Of a stretch of 30,402 nucleotides of DNA, positions 1-7,741 are shown in pieces. The first letter of the stretch is position 1, and every line of letters starts with the position of its first letter. The DNA is from DASSUC01 sp035649895 (GTDB lineage: Bacteria; Actinomycetota; Actinomycetes; Mycobacteriales; Micromonosporaceae), in assembly GCA_035649895.1 (NCBI GenBank), contig DASRIS010000098.1:1-30402 (forward strand). Direction: 5' to 3'. The notes beneath the pieces are model-generated. The model was not told the origin of the DNA. It did not search any database and saw only the letters and a list, made by a program, of their open reading frames with translations. The position numbers and the translations under genes are program-made.

Positions 1-765
1 GTCAGCTTCAAAGAACGCGACATCGCCGACCTACTCACCCTCTACGGCGTCAAAGACGAACACACCCGCACCGACCTGCTCACCCTCGCCACCCAAGCCA
101 ACACACCCGGCTGGTGGCACCGCTACGGCAGCGTCCTACCCGCCTGGTTCCAGGCCTACATCGGACTAGAGACCGCAGCCACCCTCATCCGCACCTACGA
201 GGTCAAGTTCATCCCCGGCCTCCTCCAGACCGAAGACTACGCCCGAGCCGTCATCCTGCTGGGCCACAGCAGCAGCTCGCCCACCGACATCGAGCACCGG
301 GTCCAGCTGCGCATGCAACGGCAGCGAAGCGTGTTCGAGCACCCCGGCGGCAGTCCCCGGGTGTGGGCGGTGGTGGACGAGGCGGCGCTGCGACGGCCCG
401 TCGGCGGCCCGAAGGTGATGCGCGCCCAGCTGCAGCGGCTGATCGAGGCCACCGCGCAGCCGGACATCCGGCTCCAGGTGATCCCGTTCAGCGCGGGCGG
501 CTACGCCGCGGCGGGTGGGCCCTTCACCATCATGCGCTTCCCGGACCAGGAGATACCCGACGTGGTCTACCTCGAGCTCCTCACCAACGCGCTCTACCTG
601 GAAAAGCCCGAGGACACCGTCGAGTACGCGCTGACGATGAACGAGCTGTGCATCGAAGCCGAGACCCCGGCCCGTACCAGGAAGATCCTGGAGCGGGCCC
701 TGCGGGACCTCGACAGCCAGGCCGCCGACGGCTGGCTCGCCGACGCAGGCGCGGTGGAGCCGTAG
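1..765 (+). CDS. DUF5753 (Scr1-type) regulator, 5'-truncated
   Basis: The reading frame is open from the first base, so the N-terminus, including the expected XRE helix-turn-helix, lies outside the window. The visible 254 residues have the layout of the DUF5753 domain that follows the HTH in many actinobacterial regulators: a WFQAYIGLE segment, then IPGLLQTEDYARA, then a conserved core with VVDEAALRRPVGG and IRLQVIPFSAGGY, then a helical tail. These proteins are usually DNA-binding regulators, often paired with a small DUF397 protein. No DUF397 gene follows here; the next gene is convergent. The domain call is fairly safe. The target is unknown. Confidence 0.85.
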   Translation, partial: VSFKERDIADLLTLYGVKDEHTRTDLLTLATQANTPGWWHRYGSVLPAWFQAYIGLETAATLIRTYEVKFIPGLLQTEDYARAVILLGHSSSSPTDIEHRVQLRMQRQRSVFEHPGGSPRVWAVVDEAALRRPVGGPKVMRAQLQRLIEATAQPDIRLQVIPFSAGGYAAAGGPFTIMRFPDQEIPDVVYLELLTNALYLEKPEDTVEYALTMNELCIEAETPARTRKILERALRDLDSQAADGWLADAGAVEP

Positions 766-818
766 CCTCGGTGGAGGGGCTGTAGGCGTGGCGAGGCCGC
801 GGGGCCGGGTGGAGCTGG

Positions 819-840
819 GCCGCCTCCGGCGGGTGGCGGC
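819..840. terminator. GC-rich hairpin between convergent genes
   Basis: GCCGCC at 819-824 and GGCGGC at 835-840 form a perfect 6-bp stem with a 10-nt loop. It lies between the end of the DUF5753 gene (765) and the end of the leftward methyltransferase gene (843). The position suits a shared terminator, but there is no T-tract and short GC stems are frequent in DNA of this composition. Confidence 0.25.
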
Positions 841-842
841 GG

Positions 843-1652
843 TCAGGGCTTGCGCCCGACGCCCGCAAACTGCTGGACCGGGGCCCGCCGGCGCGACGGG
901 TCGGGCCGCCACCGGGTCACGTCGACCACACCCGGGTCGAGCAGCTCCAGGCCGTCGAAGAAGCGGGCGATCGCCGCCGGGGTGCGCAGGTGGTACGGGG
1001 CCGCGCCGTTCTCGTTGTACCGCCGCTGGGCCTCGACCGCCGCCTCGCTCATCGGGACCGCGTCGCAGATGGTCAGGTAGCTGCCGGAGGGCAGGCCGTC
1101 CATCAGGCGTCTCACGATCGACCCCGGCCCCTCGTCGTCGCCGATGTGGCCCAGGATCCCGAGCAGCATGAGGGCGGTTGGCCGGGTGAGGTCGAGGGTC
1201 TCCGCGGCACCTGCCAGGATCTTGTCCGGCGCACGTAGATCTGCATCGATATAGTCGGTGGCTCCCTCGGGGGAGCTTGTCAGCAGGGCGCGGGCGTGCA
1301 CCAGCACGAGCGGGTCGTTGTCCACGTAGACGATGCGGGACTCCGGCGCGGCCAGCTGCGCCACCTCATGGGTGTTCTGCGAGGTCGGCAGCCCGGTGCC
1401 GACGTCCAGGAACTGGCGGATCCCGGCGTCCCGGGCCAGGTAGGTCACGGCGCGGACAAGAAAGGCCCGGCACTCGCGGGCGCCGTCAACGATCTCCGGG
1501 AAGGTCTCGCGGAACTGGTCACCGGCCGCGCGGTCCACCGGGAAGTTGTCCTTGCCGCCCAACCAGTAGTTCCAGATCCTGGCCGAGTGCGCAACAGTGG
1601 TGTCGATCTTCCTTCGCGGGCCAAAGCCCGTGCCGGCCGAGCTGACGGTCAC
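843..1652 (-). CDS. SAV2177-family SAM-dependent methyltransferase
   Basis: A 269-residue protein of the actinobacterial SAV2177/DUF574 methyltransferase family. Its signature pieces are ARIWNYWLGGKDNF near the N-terminus, a glycine-rich SAM loop (FLDVGTGLPT) and the acidic end of strand 2 (YVDNDPLVLVHARALL). Members are typically about 260-280 residues and their substrates are mostly unknown. The frame stays open further upstream, but the GTG at 1652 is chosen because GGAAGG lies 6-7 nt before it and the family motif begins about 15 residues later. A promoter-like sequence sits just upstream. The gene is a stand-alone leftward unit. Confidence 0.85.
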   Translation of the reverse strand: MTVSSAGTGFGPRRKIDTTVAHSARIWNYWLGGKDNFPVDRAAGDQFRETFPEIVDGARECRAFLVRAVTYLARDAGIRQFLDVGTGLPTSQNTHEVAQLAAPESRIVYVDNDPLVLVHARALLTSSPEGATDYIDADLRAPDKILAGAAETLDLTRPTALMLLGILGHIGDDEGPGSIVRRLMDGLPSGSYLTICDAVPMSEAAVEAQRRYNENGAAPYHLRTPAAIARFFDGLELLDPGVVDVTRWRPDPSRRRAPVQQFAGVGRKP

Positions 1653-1692
1653 TGGGTACCTTCCACGTTGCCTGCGTACGCCGTTCCGCCCA

Positions 1693-1721
1693 ACCTTAGT
1701 AACCCTCCCCGGCACGTCGAA
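1693..1721 (-). promoter_or_regulatory. sigma70-like promoter for the methyltransferase
   Basis: On the minus strand, TTCGAC (1721-1716) and TAAGGT (1698-1693) are separated by 17 nt. The predicted start of transcription is about 35 nt before the GTG at 1652. The -10 fits TANNNT and the -35 is a partial match. Found by eye only. Confidence 0.35.
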
Positions 1722-1827
1722 CCAGCCGCTCAGGCACTTAGCGCGCGCGGGTCGGGCGGCCAGCGCGCGGGGGCATGACACGGCTGCCACGACAGGCGGG
1801 TCGTCCATGCCGCCTCGCGGCGGTGGC

Positions 1828-2904
1828 TCAGGGTCCGAACGACGGCAGCTTCCGGGCACCGGAGGCGAGGTCGGCGACGAGCTTGTCCACCTGCACCTGG
1901 AGGTCGGTCGGGACCCGCGGGTCCCGCGCGCCTTCGGCGATGGGGGTCGGCACCAGGCCCTTGTTCGCCAGGTCGGCGGTGTAACCCTGGTTACCGAAGG
2001 CGCCGGCCGCGACCCGGTCCACGTACGACCGGAAGGTGGGGTACATGTCCAGCTCGATACTGGTCACGTTGACCTGCCTGGCGAGACCGCCCGCGTCGCC
2101 GGTCACGCCGATGGTCAGCGCCTTCGGCTCGCGCCTGGCCGCGGCCGAGGCCACGCCGAACGCGATCCCGTCACCGGTGGTGAAGATGACCTGCGCACCC
2201 TGGTCGATGAGGCCGGTGGTGGCCTCGACCGCCTTCTGGACGTCGTCGAAGCTGCCGGTGTAGACCTCCAGCCACCGTCGCGACGGGTCCGCGTCCTTCA
2301 GCCCGGCCTTGAAGCCGCTGTGGATGGTCTCGAGGAACGGCAGCTGGGGGCCGCTGACCAGGCCGGCGGTCCGGACATCGCGGATCTTGCCGGCGACGAA
2401 CCCGGCCAGGTAGCCCTGCTGGCCGAAGTCGAACGTCCACACCTCGACGTTCGCCGCCGCCCGCCGCAGCGCGTCAGGACCACCGGCGACCGCGAAGTGG
2501 ACCTTGGGGAACGCCCCGGCGACCTTGAGCACCGGCTCGAGCAGCTCGATCCCGTGGCCGATGACCAGGTCGTACCCTTTCGTCGCGTACTCGCGGACCA
2601 CCGGCTCAGCCACCGCCGGGTCGGCCATCTTCTCCCGGATGTCGGCGTCGACCCGGCCCTCCTGCTCCAGCCGCTCCACCGCCTCCCGGGCCACCTGGTT
2701 GAACGAGCCGTCGTTGGTCAGCCCGGGCACGAGCAGCGCAACCTTCAGCCTCTTCGCGCCACCGGTCGGCTCGGGCGCAGGCCCGTTGCCGGCGCCGCAT
2801 CCGGCGAGCGGAACGGCCACGCCGAGGACGAAGGCGATGGCGGCGGCCACCGGGCGGGATGCGCGTCGGCGCGTACGCGTGCCACCGGCACGGCGCGCGG
2901 TCAG
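1828..2904 (-). CDS. BMP-family substrate-binding lipoprotein
   Basis: A periplasmic-binding-type lipoprotein of the BMP/Med family, whose characterised members bind nucleosides (PnrA) or act as Med-like sensors. An Arg-rich n-region, a hydrophobic stretch (AIAFVLGVAVPLAGC) and a lipobox LAGC are followed by the family opening VALLVPGLTNDGSFNQVA, then GYDLVIGHG and FDFGQQGYLAGFVAG. The start is uncertain. The frame opens at a TTG (2991) that overlaps the upstream gene by 77 nt and would give an over-long n-region. A GTG at 2853 would remove the basic residues. I prefer the CTG at 2904, which has AAGGA 7 nt before it, overlapping the TAA of the upstream gene, as in translational coupling. No ABC permease or ATPase genes lie nearby. 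Confidence 0.8.
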   Translation of the reverse strand: MTARRAGGTRTRRRASRPVAAAIAFVLGVAVPLAGCGAGNGPAPEPTGGAKRLKVALLVPGLTNDGSFNQVAREAVERLEQEGRVDADIREKMADPAVAEPVVREYATKGYDLVIGHGIELLEPVLKVAGAFPKVHFAVAGGPDALRRAAANVEVWTFDFGQQGYLAGFVAGKIRDVRTAGLVSGPQLPFLETIHSGFKAGLKDADPSRRWLEVYTGSFDDVQKAVEATTGLIDQGAQVIFTTGDGIAFGVASAAARREPKALTIGVTGDAGGLARQVNVTSIELDMYPTFRSYVDRVAAGAFGNQGYTADLANKGLVPTPIAEGARDPRVPTDLQVQVDKLVADLASGARKLPSFGP

Positions 2905-2914
2905 CTTGACGTCC

Positions 2915-3694
2915 TTACCGAACCTGCTGGACCGCGCCGAGGCGCCATCCCGAGGTACGTGGACCGGTCCCGGTCGTGCGGTCGAGGACAATCAGGGTTC
3001 CTTCGTCGAGGGTGGGACCGGAGAGGCCGCCGCCGTCCCGCGTACGCTGGGCGAGGACGGCTCCGGTGAGGATATCGAAGCAGGGGTCGAGCACCGCATG
3101 GGGCCTTACGCTCGGGTCGCCGCCGACGCCCGCCTCCGCCTCAGCCACCCCCGCCTCAACGCCCCGTAACAGGTCAACCGGGACACAGGCCACCTCACGG
3201 CCGGCGTACGCCAGCACGGGCGCCCGGCCGAGGTCCTGCCCGCGCCGGGCCGCGGCCAGGAGCGGGACGGTGGCCAGGAAGCCGGTGGGTCGCGTGTCGC
3301 AGGCGAGCCCGGGTGAGCAGGCGAGGACCGCGACCTGGCCGTGGCCGTCGACGGACATCTCGACGCGGCCGAGCCGCTGGCCGTAGGCCGCCGCCTCAAC
3401 GGCGAACCAGTCCCCCCGGCGTTCGATGCGGACCGTCTCGACGTACGTCGGCTCGGTCTTCGTGCCGGTCACCGTCCACTCCGCGCTCCACGACCGGGCC
3501 AGGACCGCCACCTCTACCGTGCGCTGCGATGGGTGCACCGTGGCGGCCCCGCTGCCGTCCCAGCCGGCCCGCGACGCCGCCAGGCCTGCGCCACAGACGG
3601 CGAGCACCAGGGCGAACCGCCCCACGGGCTTGACCGTCGCCCTACCGGCGGCCAGCAAGCCCCCGCCCACCACCGTAGGGATCCCGGACATCAC
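2915..3694 (-). CDS. membrane-anchored hypothetical protein
   Basis: A 259-residue protein not recognised from any named family. An N-terminal hydrophobic segment (FALVLAVCGAGLAASRAG, about residues 27-44) suggests a signal anchor, so the remainder is probably extracytoplasmic. The C-terminal half carries Cys pairs (CSPGLACDT, a later REVACV and DPCFD) that could form disulfides outside the cell. GTG at 3694 is directly followed by ATG at 3691; either could be the start, with a GGGTGGG stretch before them. The BMP lipoprotein gene follows with about 10 nt between stop and preferred start, so the two are probably cotranscribed and may work together at the membrane. Confidence 0.65.
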   Translation of the reverse strand: MMSGIPTVVGGGLLAAGRATVKPVGRFALVLAVCGAGLAASRAGWDGSGAATVHPSQRTVEVAVLARSWSAEWTVTGTKTEPTYVETVRIERRGDWFAVEAAAYGQRLGRVEMSVDGHGQVAVLACSPGLACDTRPTGFLATVPLLAAARRGQDLGRAPVLAYAGREVACVPVDLLRGVEAGVAEAEAGVGGDPSVRPHAVLDPCFDILTGAVLAQRTRDGGGLSGPTLDEGTLIVLDRTTGTGPRTSGWRLGAVQQVR

Positions 3695-4031
3695 CCACCC
3701 GCAGCGCCTAGGTCAGCAGGAACGCGCGCACCATAGCCAACCGAGCCTAACGCGCCATGATCTGGCCCTGGGCTTCGGCTACCGGTAGCTTGTCACAGAC
3801 GCCGGCCTCGGCTTTACCGAGCTTGCTCGCGCCCTCCCCGCCCCCTGGGCAGGGTCTGCCGCGGGCAGCACCACCGCCGCACTGCGGCCGGGCGGCAGCT
3901 CGCGGCACAGGTACCTTCCTCCGTAGGGTGGCGTCCGGGGACCCGTCGGCCCGTACCGCGGGGACGGACCGGTTGAGGCCCCGAGACTGAGCACGCGCAG
4001 GGCAGTGCCCTGGGTCCAGCTGGAGCCCACC
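3695..4031. other. divergent intergenic region, no convincing gene
   Basis: This stretch lies between the leftward anchored protein and the rightward pentapeptide protein and should carry both promoters. Several frames are open on both strands, but they read as Arg/Pro/Ala-rich shadows. I see no clear -35/-10 pair, tRNA or repeat. A minus-strand frame ending at 3747 has a less biased last 30 residues, but it has no identifiable start. Confidence 0.4.
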
Positions 4032-4871
4032 TTGTCTGAGCAGAGCCGGGACGCCGGGCCAGTACCTGGCCCGGGGCGCGGCAGCCTGCGCGCCGACTGC
4101 GCGCGCTGCTTCGGGCTGTGCTGTGTCGCCCCGGCCTTCTCCGCATCCGCCGACTTCGCGGTCGACAAGCCCGCCGGCCGGCCCTGTCCCAACCTGCGGC
4201 CGGACTTCCGCTGCGGCATCCACGACCGGCTGCGGCAGCGCGGTTTTGCCGGCTGCGCCGGCTACGACTGCTTCGGCGCGGGGCAGCACGTCGCCCAGGT
4301 CACCTTCGGCGGGCAGGACTGGCGGCGTACGCCGGGGACGGCGAGGCAGATGTTCGAGGTGTTCGCGGTCATGCGGCAGCTGCACGAGCTGCTGTGGCAC
4401 CTGACCGAGGCGGTGACGCTGCCCGCGGCCCGCCCGCTGCGCCCGGCGCTGCGCCACGCCCTCGTCCAGACCGACCGCCTCAGGCACCAGCCCCCCGAGG
4501 TGGTCGTCCAGCTGGACGTCGCGGCACACCGGCGCGGCGTCGCCGACCTCCTGCGGCGCACGAGCGAGCTGGCGCGCGCCACGGTGCCCGGCCGGAAGGT
4601 CGACCGCAGCGGGGCCGACCTCGTCGGGGCCGGCCTGCACGGTGCCGACCTACGCGGCGCCAGCCTGCGCGGCGCGTACCTCATCGGGGCTGACCTGAGC
4701 GGCGCGGACCTGAGAGTGGCCGACCTGGCAGGGGCCGACCTGCGTGGTGCCAACCTGAGCGGCGCGGACCTGCGCGGCTGTCTCTTCCTCACCCAGTCCC
4801 AGCTGGACACTGCCGGTGGCGACGGCGGCACCCGGCTGCCGGCGGCGCTGGTCCGCCCGTCGCACTGGTGA
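4032..4871 (+). CDS. Cys-rich, pentapeptide-repeat protein
   Basis: The N-terminal part holds a dense cysteine set (CARCFGLCC, then PCPNL, FRCGIHDRL, GCAGYDCFGAGQ), which looks like a metal-binding or disulfide module. A helical middle follows. From about residue 192 there is a run of A(D/G/S/N)LxG-type pentapeptides, roughly eleven copies, predicted to fold as a right-handed quadrilateral beta-helix. Related proteins with the same CARCFGLCC opening are common in streptomycetes; their function is not known to me. The frame opens at a GTG (4005), but the TTG at 4032 has GGAG 6 nt before it and is preferred. The repeat region is short compared with DNA-mimic types such as MfpA, so gyrase protection should not be assumed. 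Confidence 0.8.
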   Translation: MSEQSRDAGPVPGPGRGSLRADCARCFGLCCVAPAFSASADFAVDKPAGRPCPNLRPDFRCGIHDRLRQRGFAGCAGYDCFGAGQHVAQVTFGGQDWRRTPGTARQMFEVFAVMRQLHELLWHLTEAVTLPAARPLRPALRHALVQTDRLRHQPPEVVVQLDVAAHRRGVADLLRRTSELARATVPGRKVDRSGADLVGAGLHGADLRGASLRGAYLIGADLSGADLRVADLAGADLRGANLSGADLRGCLFLTQSQLDTAGGDGGTRLPAALVRPSHW

Positions 4872-4996
4872 TCGTGCCCCGGCCCGTCCGCGCGAAGGCG
4901 CTCGCGGCCAGCTGGGAGGAGCTGGAGGTCGGCCGGCAGATGCTCGCCGCGGCCGACCGGATAGCCCGGGAGTGCCCCGGCCCGCGACCGGGCTAG
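4868..4996 (+). CDS. 42-residue coupled small ORF
   Basis: A GTG at 4868 overlaps the TGA of the pentapeptide gene in a GTGA arrangement typical of translational coupling. The frame encodes 42 residues, VIVPRPVRAKALAASWEELE followed by an amphipathic helix (VGRQMLAAADRIAREC), and ends in TAG at 4994-4996. It converges with the SRPBCC gene, overlapping it by 4 nt. The coupling and the helical, non-Arg/Pro-biased composition support it. Its size and lack of known relatives leave it doubtful. Confidence 0.35.
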   Translation: MIVPRPVRAKALAASWEELEVGRQMLAAADRIARECPGPRPG

Positions 4997-5502
4997 CTAC
5001 GGCTCTCCAGCTCCCGCTTGAGCCGGGTCAGGGTCTCGCGCATCCCCTGCCGGTTGGCCTCCGGCCGGCCGCCCTTTGGCGTGCCGGTGAAGATCCGGCC
5101 GAGGAGGGTGGCCGCCCGGTTACGCCGGTCCTGCCAGTACTCGGTCACCTCGGTCACCTCGGTCCCCCCGGCCTCAGCCCCAGCCCCGTCCGCGGCGGCG
5201 CCGCGGGCGCCCTTGGCGAACCGGTAGCCCCACCGCGCCACCGGCTGGCCGAAGGTGGTCACGTCAAAGGCGAACTCCTCGCCCGGGGCGGCGACCGCCA
5301 CGCGGCAGGTCGTGAACCAGACGAACGGGCCGCGACGGTTCCAGCCCACGAAGCTGTGCGGCAGCCCGTCGCGGCGCCGCCACACCCACACCGCGAAGCA
5401 CTCCGGGCTCCACCGGGCCATCCGGCGTACGTCGGCGACTGCCGCGAACACCTCGCCGGCCGGCGCCACCACCGTGACCCGCTCCGCCACCTCTGCGGTC
5501 AT
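4993..5502 (-). CDS. SRPBCC-fold (START/polyketide cyclase-like) protein
   Basis: A 169-residue helix-grip protein. The opening VAERVTVVAPAGEVFAAVAD, then RMARWSPECF, is the usual N-terminal strand and helix of SRPBCC proteins, and the C-terminal amphipathic helix (TLTRLKREL) closes the pocket. Such proteins bind hydrophobic ligands and in PKS loci may be cyclases, aromatases or lipid binders. ATG at 5502 is chosen because GAGG lies 6 nt upstream and it starts 8 nt after the stop of the crotonase gene; a GTG at 5526 would overlap that gene. An Ala/Gly/Glu-rich insertion near residue 115 is probably a loop. It is cotranscribed with the crotonase. Confidence 0.75.
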   Translation of the reverse strand: MTAEVAERVTVVAPAGEVFAAVADVRRMARWSPECFAVWVWRRRDGLPHSFVGWNRRGPFVWFTTCRVAVAAPGEEFAFDVTTFGQPVARWGYRFAKGARGAAADGAGAEAGGTEVTEVTEYWQDRRNRAATLLGRIFTGTPKGGRPEANRQGMRETLTRLKRELESRS

Positions 5503-5510
5503 GCCCAGCC

Positions 5511-6347
5511 TCACTCTCCGCGCCACGGCAGGTAGCCGGGCAGGTCGGTGCTGACCCGGCCCTTGAACTCCGGGTCGCGCCGCTGCCGGAACGACTTGAA
5601 CCCCTCGATCGCATCGGGGCTGGTCAGGCAGTCGGCCGCGAGCCTGGAGTCGAGCCGGTGCGCCGGGTACGGCGAGTCCAGCGCGCTCATCCGGTAGAGC
5701 ATCTGCCGGATCACCGCCACCGACACCGGCGCGGTCTTCGCGCTGATGGTGCGGGCCAGCTGGTACGCCTTTGCGAGCAGCTCGTCCGGCTCGTACACGC
5801 TGTGCACCAGCCCGGCGGCGAGCGCCTCGGTGGCGTCGAAGGCCCGCCCGCTGACCATCCAGTCCAGGGCTCGCCCCATGCCCACCAGCCGGGGCAGGAA
5901 CCAGGCGGAGGCGCCCTCGGCGTAGATGCCGCGGCGGCTGAACACGTACCCGAAGCGGGCGTCGGTCGCGGCGAGCCGGTAGTCGGCGGGCAGGATGATG
6001 GTGGCGCCCGCGCCCACCGCCGCCCCCCGGACCGCGGCGATGACCGGCTTGTTCATCTCGAAGATGCGCATCGAGCAGCGGCCGGCCGGCTCGGCCCAGC
6101 CGCTGGCGACCGGGTCGTCGGGGGCGTCCAGCTCCGATGTGGACAGCTCCAGGCCGGCGCAGAAGTGCTCACCCTCGCCGGTGAGGACGACCGCGCGCAC
6201 GTCGTCGTCGAGGTCGGCCCGGCCGAACGCGTCAGCGAGCTCGTCGGACATGCGTACCGTGTAGCTGTTGCGGTCCTCGGGCCGGTTCAGCGAGATCGTG
6301 GCGACCCGGTCCACGACGGAGTACCTGATCTCCTGGTACGCACTCAC
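5511..6347 (-). CDS. crotonase / enoyl-CoA hydratase-isomerase family enzyme
   Basis: A 278-residue crotonase. The first oxyanion-hole strand is visible (GEHFCAGLELS) and the second as RGAAVGAGATIILPADYRLA. The two glutamates of classical enoyl-CoA hydratase (GGGCE and QPE positions) appear to be Thr and Phe. A Glu is instead present in RRGIYAEGASAWFLPRLVG, the place where one crotonase subgroup carries its acid. The chemistry may therefore be isomerisation, dehydration or hydrolysis rather than simple hydration. GTG at 6347 is preferred over the longer frame because AGGG precedes it and the family start (YQEIRYSVVDRVATISLNRP) follows. It is divergent from the aminotransferase and leads the SRPBCC gene, so it probably belongs to the biosynthetic locus. 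Confidence 0.85.
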   Translation of the reverse strand: MSAYQEIRYSVVDRVATISLNRPEDRNSYTVRMSDELADAFGRADLDDDVRAVVLTGEGEHFCAGLELSTSELDAPDDPVASGWAEPAGRCSMRIFEMNKPVIAAVRGAAVGAGATIILPADYRLAATDARFGYVFSRRGIYAEGASAWFLPRLVGMGRALDWMVSGRAFDATEALAAGLVHSVYEPDELLAKAYQLARTISAKTAPVSVAVIRQMLYRMSALDSPYPAHRLDSRLAADCLTSPDAIEGFKSFRQRRDPEFKGRVSTDLPGYLPWRGE

Positions 6348-6451
6348 GTCGATCACCCTAGGCGGCGCCGGCACCGGCAGCAATCGTCGTACGTGTCGAG
6401 TAGACGGCGCTCACATGGCTTGATAGACAAAGATCTCTCAGGGAGACTTCG

Positions 6452-7741
6452 GTGGTGGCTACCAATGTCATCGATCTCTACCGCCGGCACCTGAGCGACG
6501 GCCAGGGCCGGGTGGCGGCCATGCTCAACACACCGGTCGAGGCCGGCGCCCGCGGCGCCACCGTGACCACGCTCGACGGCCGGGAGCTGCTCAACTGCGC
6601 CGGGTACGGGGTGTTCTTCGTCGGCGCCGGGCACCCGCACGTGCTCGGCGCGGTGCGCGAGCAGCTGGAGCGGCAGGCGCTGTCCACCCGGGTGCTGCTC
6701 AACGAGCCGGCCGCCCAGGCCGCCGCGGCGCTGACCGCGGTCGCCCCGGCCGGCCTGGACAAGGTCTACTTCTGCGGCTCCGGGGCCGAGGCGGTGGAGA
6801 CCGCGATCAAGATCGCCCGAGCCAGCGGCCGGCGCCGGCTGGTCTCCATGCGGGACGGGTACCACGGCAAGACCACCGGCGCCCTGTCGCTGACGGCGCG
6901 CGCGCTCTACCAGGACCCGTTCCGCCCGCTGCTGCCCGAGGTCGCCCACGTGCCCTTCGGCGACCTGGACGCGCTGGCCCAGGTGCTCGGCGGCGACACC
7001 TGCGTGGTCGTGGAGCCGGTGCAGAGCGAGGGTGGGGTGGTCCTCCCGGCACCCGGCTACCTCAAGGCCGTCGAGGCGCTGTGCCGCGAGCACGGGGCGA
7101 TGCTCGTGCTGGACGAGGTGATGACCGGCCTGGGCCGGCTCGGCACCTGGTGGGGCGCTGACCGCGACGGGGTACGCCCCGACGTCCTGCTCGTCGGCAA
7201 GGCGCTCAGCGGCGGCGTGGTGCCGGTGGCCGCGGCGCTGGCCACCGCCGAGGCGTTCGCCCCGTTCGACCAGGACCCCTACCTGCACACCTCCACCTAC
7301 TCCGCGGCGCCGCTGGCGATGGCCGCGGTACGCGCCACCGTCGAGGTGATCCAGTCCGAGGGGCTGGTGGAGCGGGCCCGCGACCTGGGCGCCCGCCTGC
7401 TGGAGGGGCTGGCCAAGACGGTCGCGGCGCACATCGGGCACCTGGCCGTCGAGGTCCGCGGCGCCGGCCTGCTGATCGGCGTGGAGCTGCGCTCCGGCGA
7501 GCTCGCCGCCGAGCTGCTGATGGACCTGCTCGACAACGACATGCTGGTCAACCACTCCATGAACGCGCACCCGGTGCTGCGGCTGACCCCGCCGGCGACG
7601 ATGACGCCGGCCGACGAGTCCCGGCTGCTCAGCGCCTTCGACGCCGCGTGCCAGGCGCTGGCCAGCCGCTTCCCGCCGGCAGCGGCCGGCCCACCCGCGG
7701 AGCCCGTGCCGCCGGCCGGCGCGGCGGGGGCGCGCCCGTGA
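6452..7741 (+). CDS. class III PLP-dependent aminotransferase
   Basis: A 429-residue fold-type I omega-aminotransferase that would move an amino group to or from a terminal aldehyde or ketone. Visible motifs are the cofactor phosphate site (FCGSGAEAVETAIKIARA), the DEVMTGLGRLGTWWG segment with the PLP-pyridine Asp, and the Schiff-base lysine at about residue 250 in LLVGKALSGG. The length is normal, with an extra Pro/Ala-rich tail of about 25 residues. GTG at 6452 has GGGAGA just upstream and a second GTG follows directly. It overlaps the reductase gene by 4 bp (GTGA), implying coupled synthesis. In context it probably aminates the aldehyde released by that reductase. Confidence 0.9.
   Translation: MVATNVIDLYRRHLSDGQGRVAAMLNTPVEAGARGATVTTLDGRELLNCAGYGVFFVGAGHPHVLGAVREQLERQALSTRVLLNEPAAQAAAALTAVAPAGLDKVYFCGSGAEAVETAIKIARASGRRRLVSMRDGYHGKTTGALSLTARALYQDPFRPLLPEVAHVPFGDLDALAQVLGGDTCVVVEPVQSEGGVVLPAPGYLKAVEALCREHGAMLVLDEVMTGLGRLGTWWGADRDGVRPDVLLVGKALSGGVVPVAAALATAEAFAPFDQDPYLHTSTYSAAPLAMAAVRATVEVIQSEGLVERARDLGARLLEGLAKTVAAHIGHLAVEVRGAGLLIGVELRSGELAAELLMDLLDNDMLVNHSMNAHPVLRLTPPATMTPADESRLLSAFDAACQALASRFPPAAAGPPAEPVPPAGAAGARP

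Noticed and set aside
114..912. Long open frames on both strands over the left end
   Set aside because: They overlap the clear DUF5753 frame and are Arg/Pro/His-rich, as expected for shadow frames in high-GC DNA.
1597..3069. 490-codon plus-strand frame
   Set aside because: It is antisense to the BMP lipoprotein, which has a lipobox and family motifs. Its own composition is that of a shadow.
3747..4640. Minus-strand frame opposite the pentapeptide gene, with a plausible-looking C-terminus
   Set aside because: Most of it mirrors the pentapeptide gene, and no start signal supports a short version.
4600..4790. Short-period DNA repeat, considered as a CRISPR or tandem array
   Set aside because: The 15-bp period matches the pentapeptide codons and the units diverge at the base level, so it is coding repetition.
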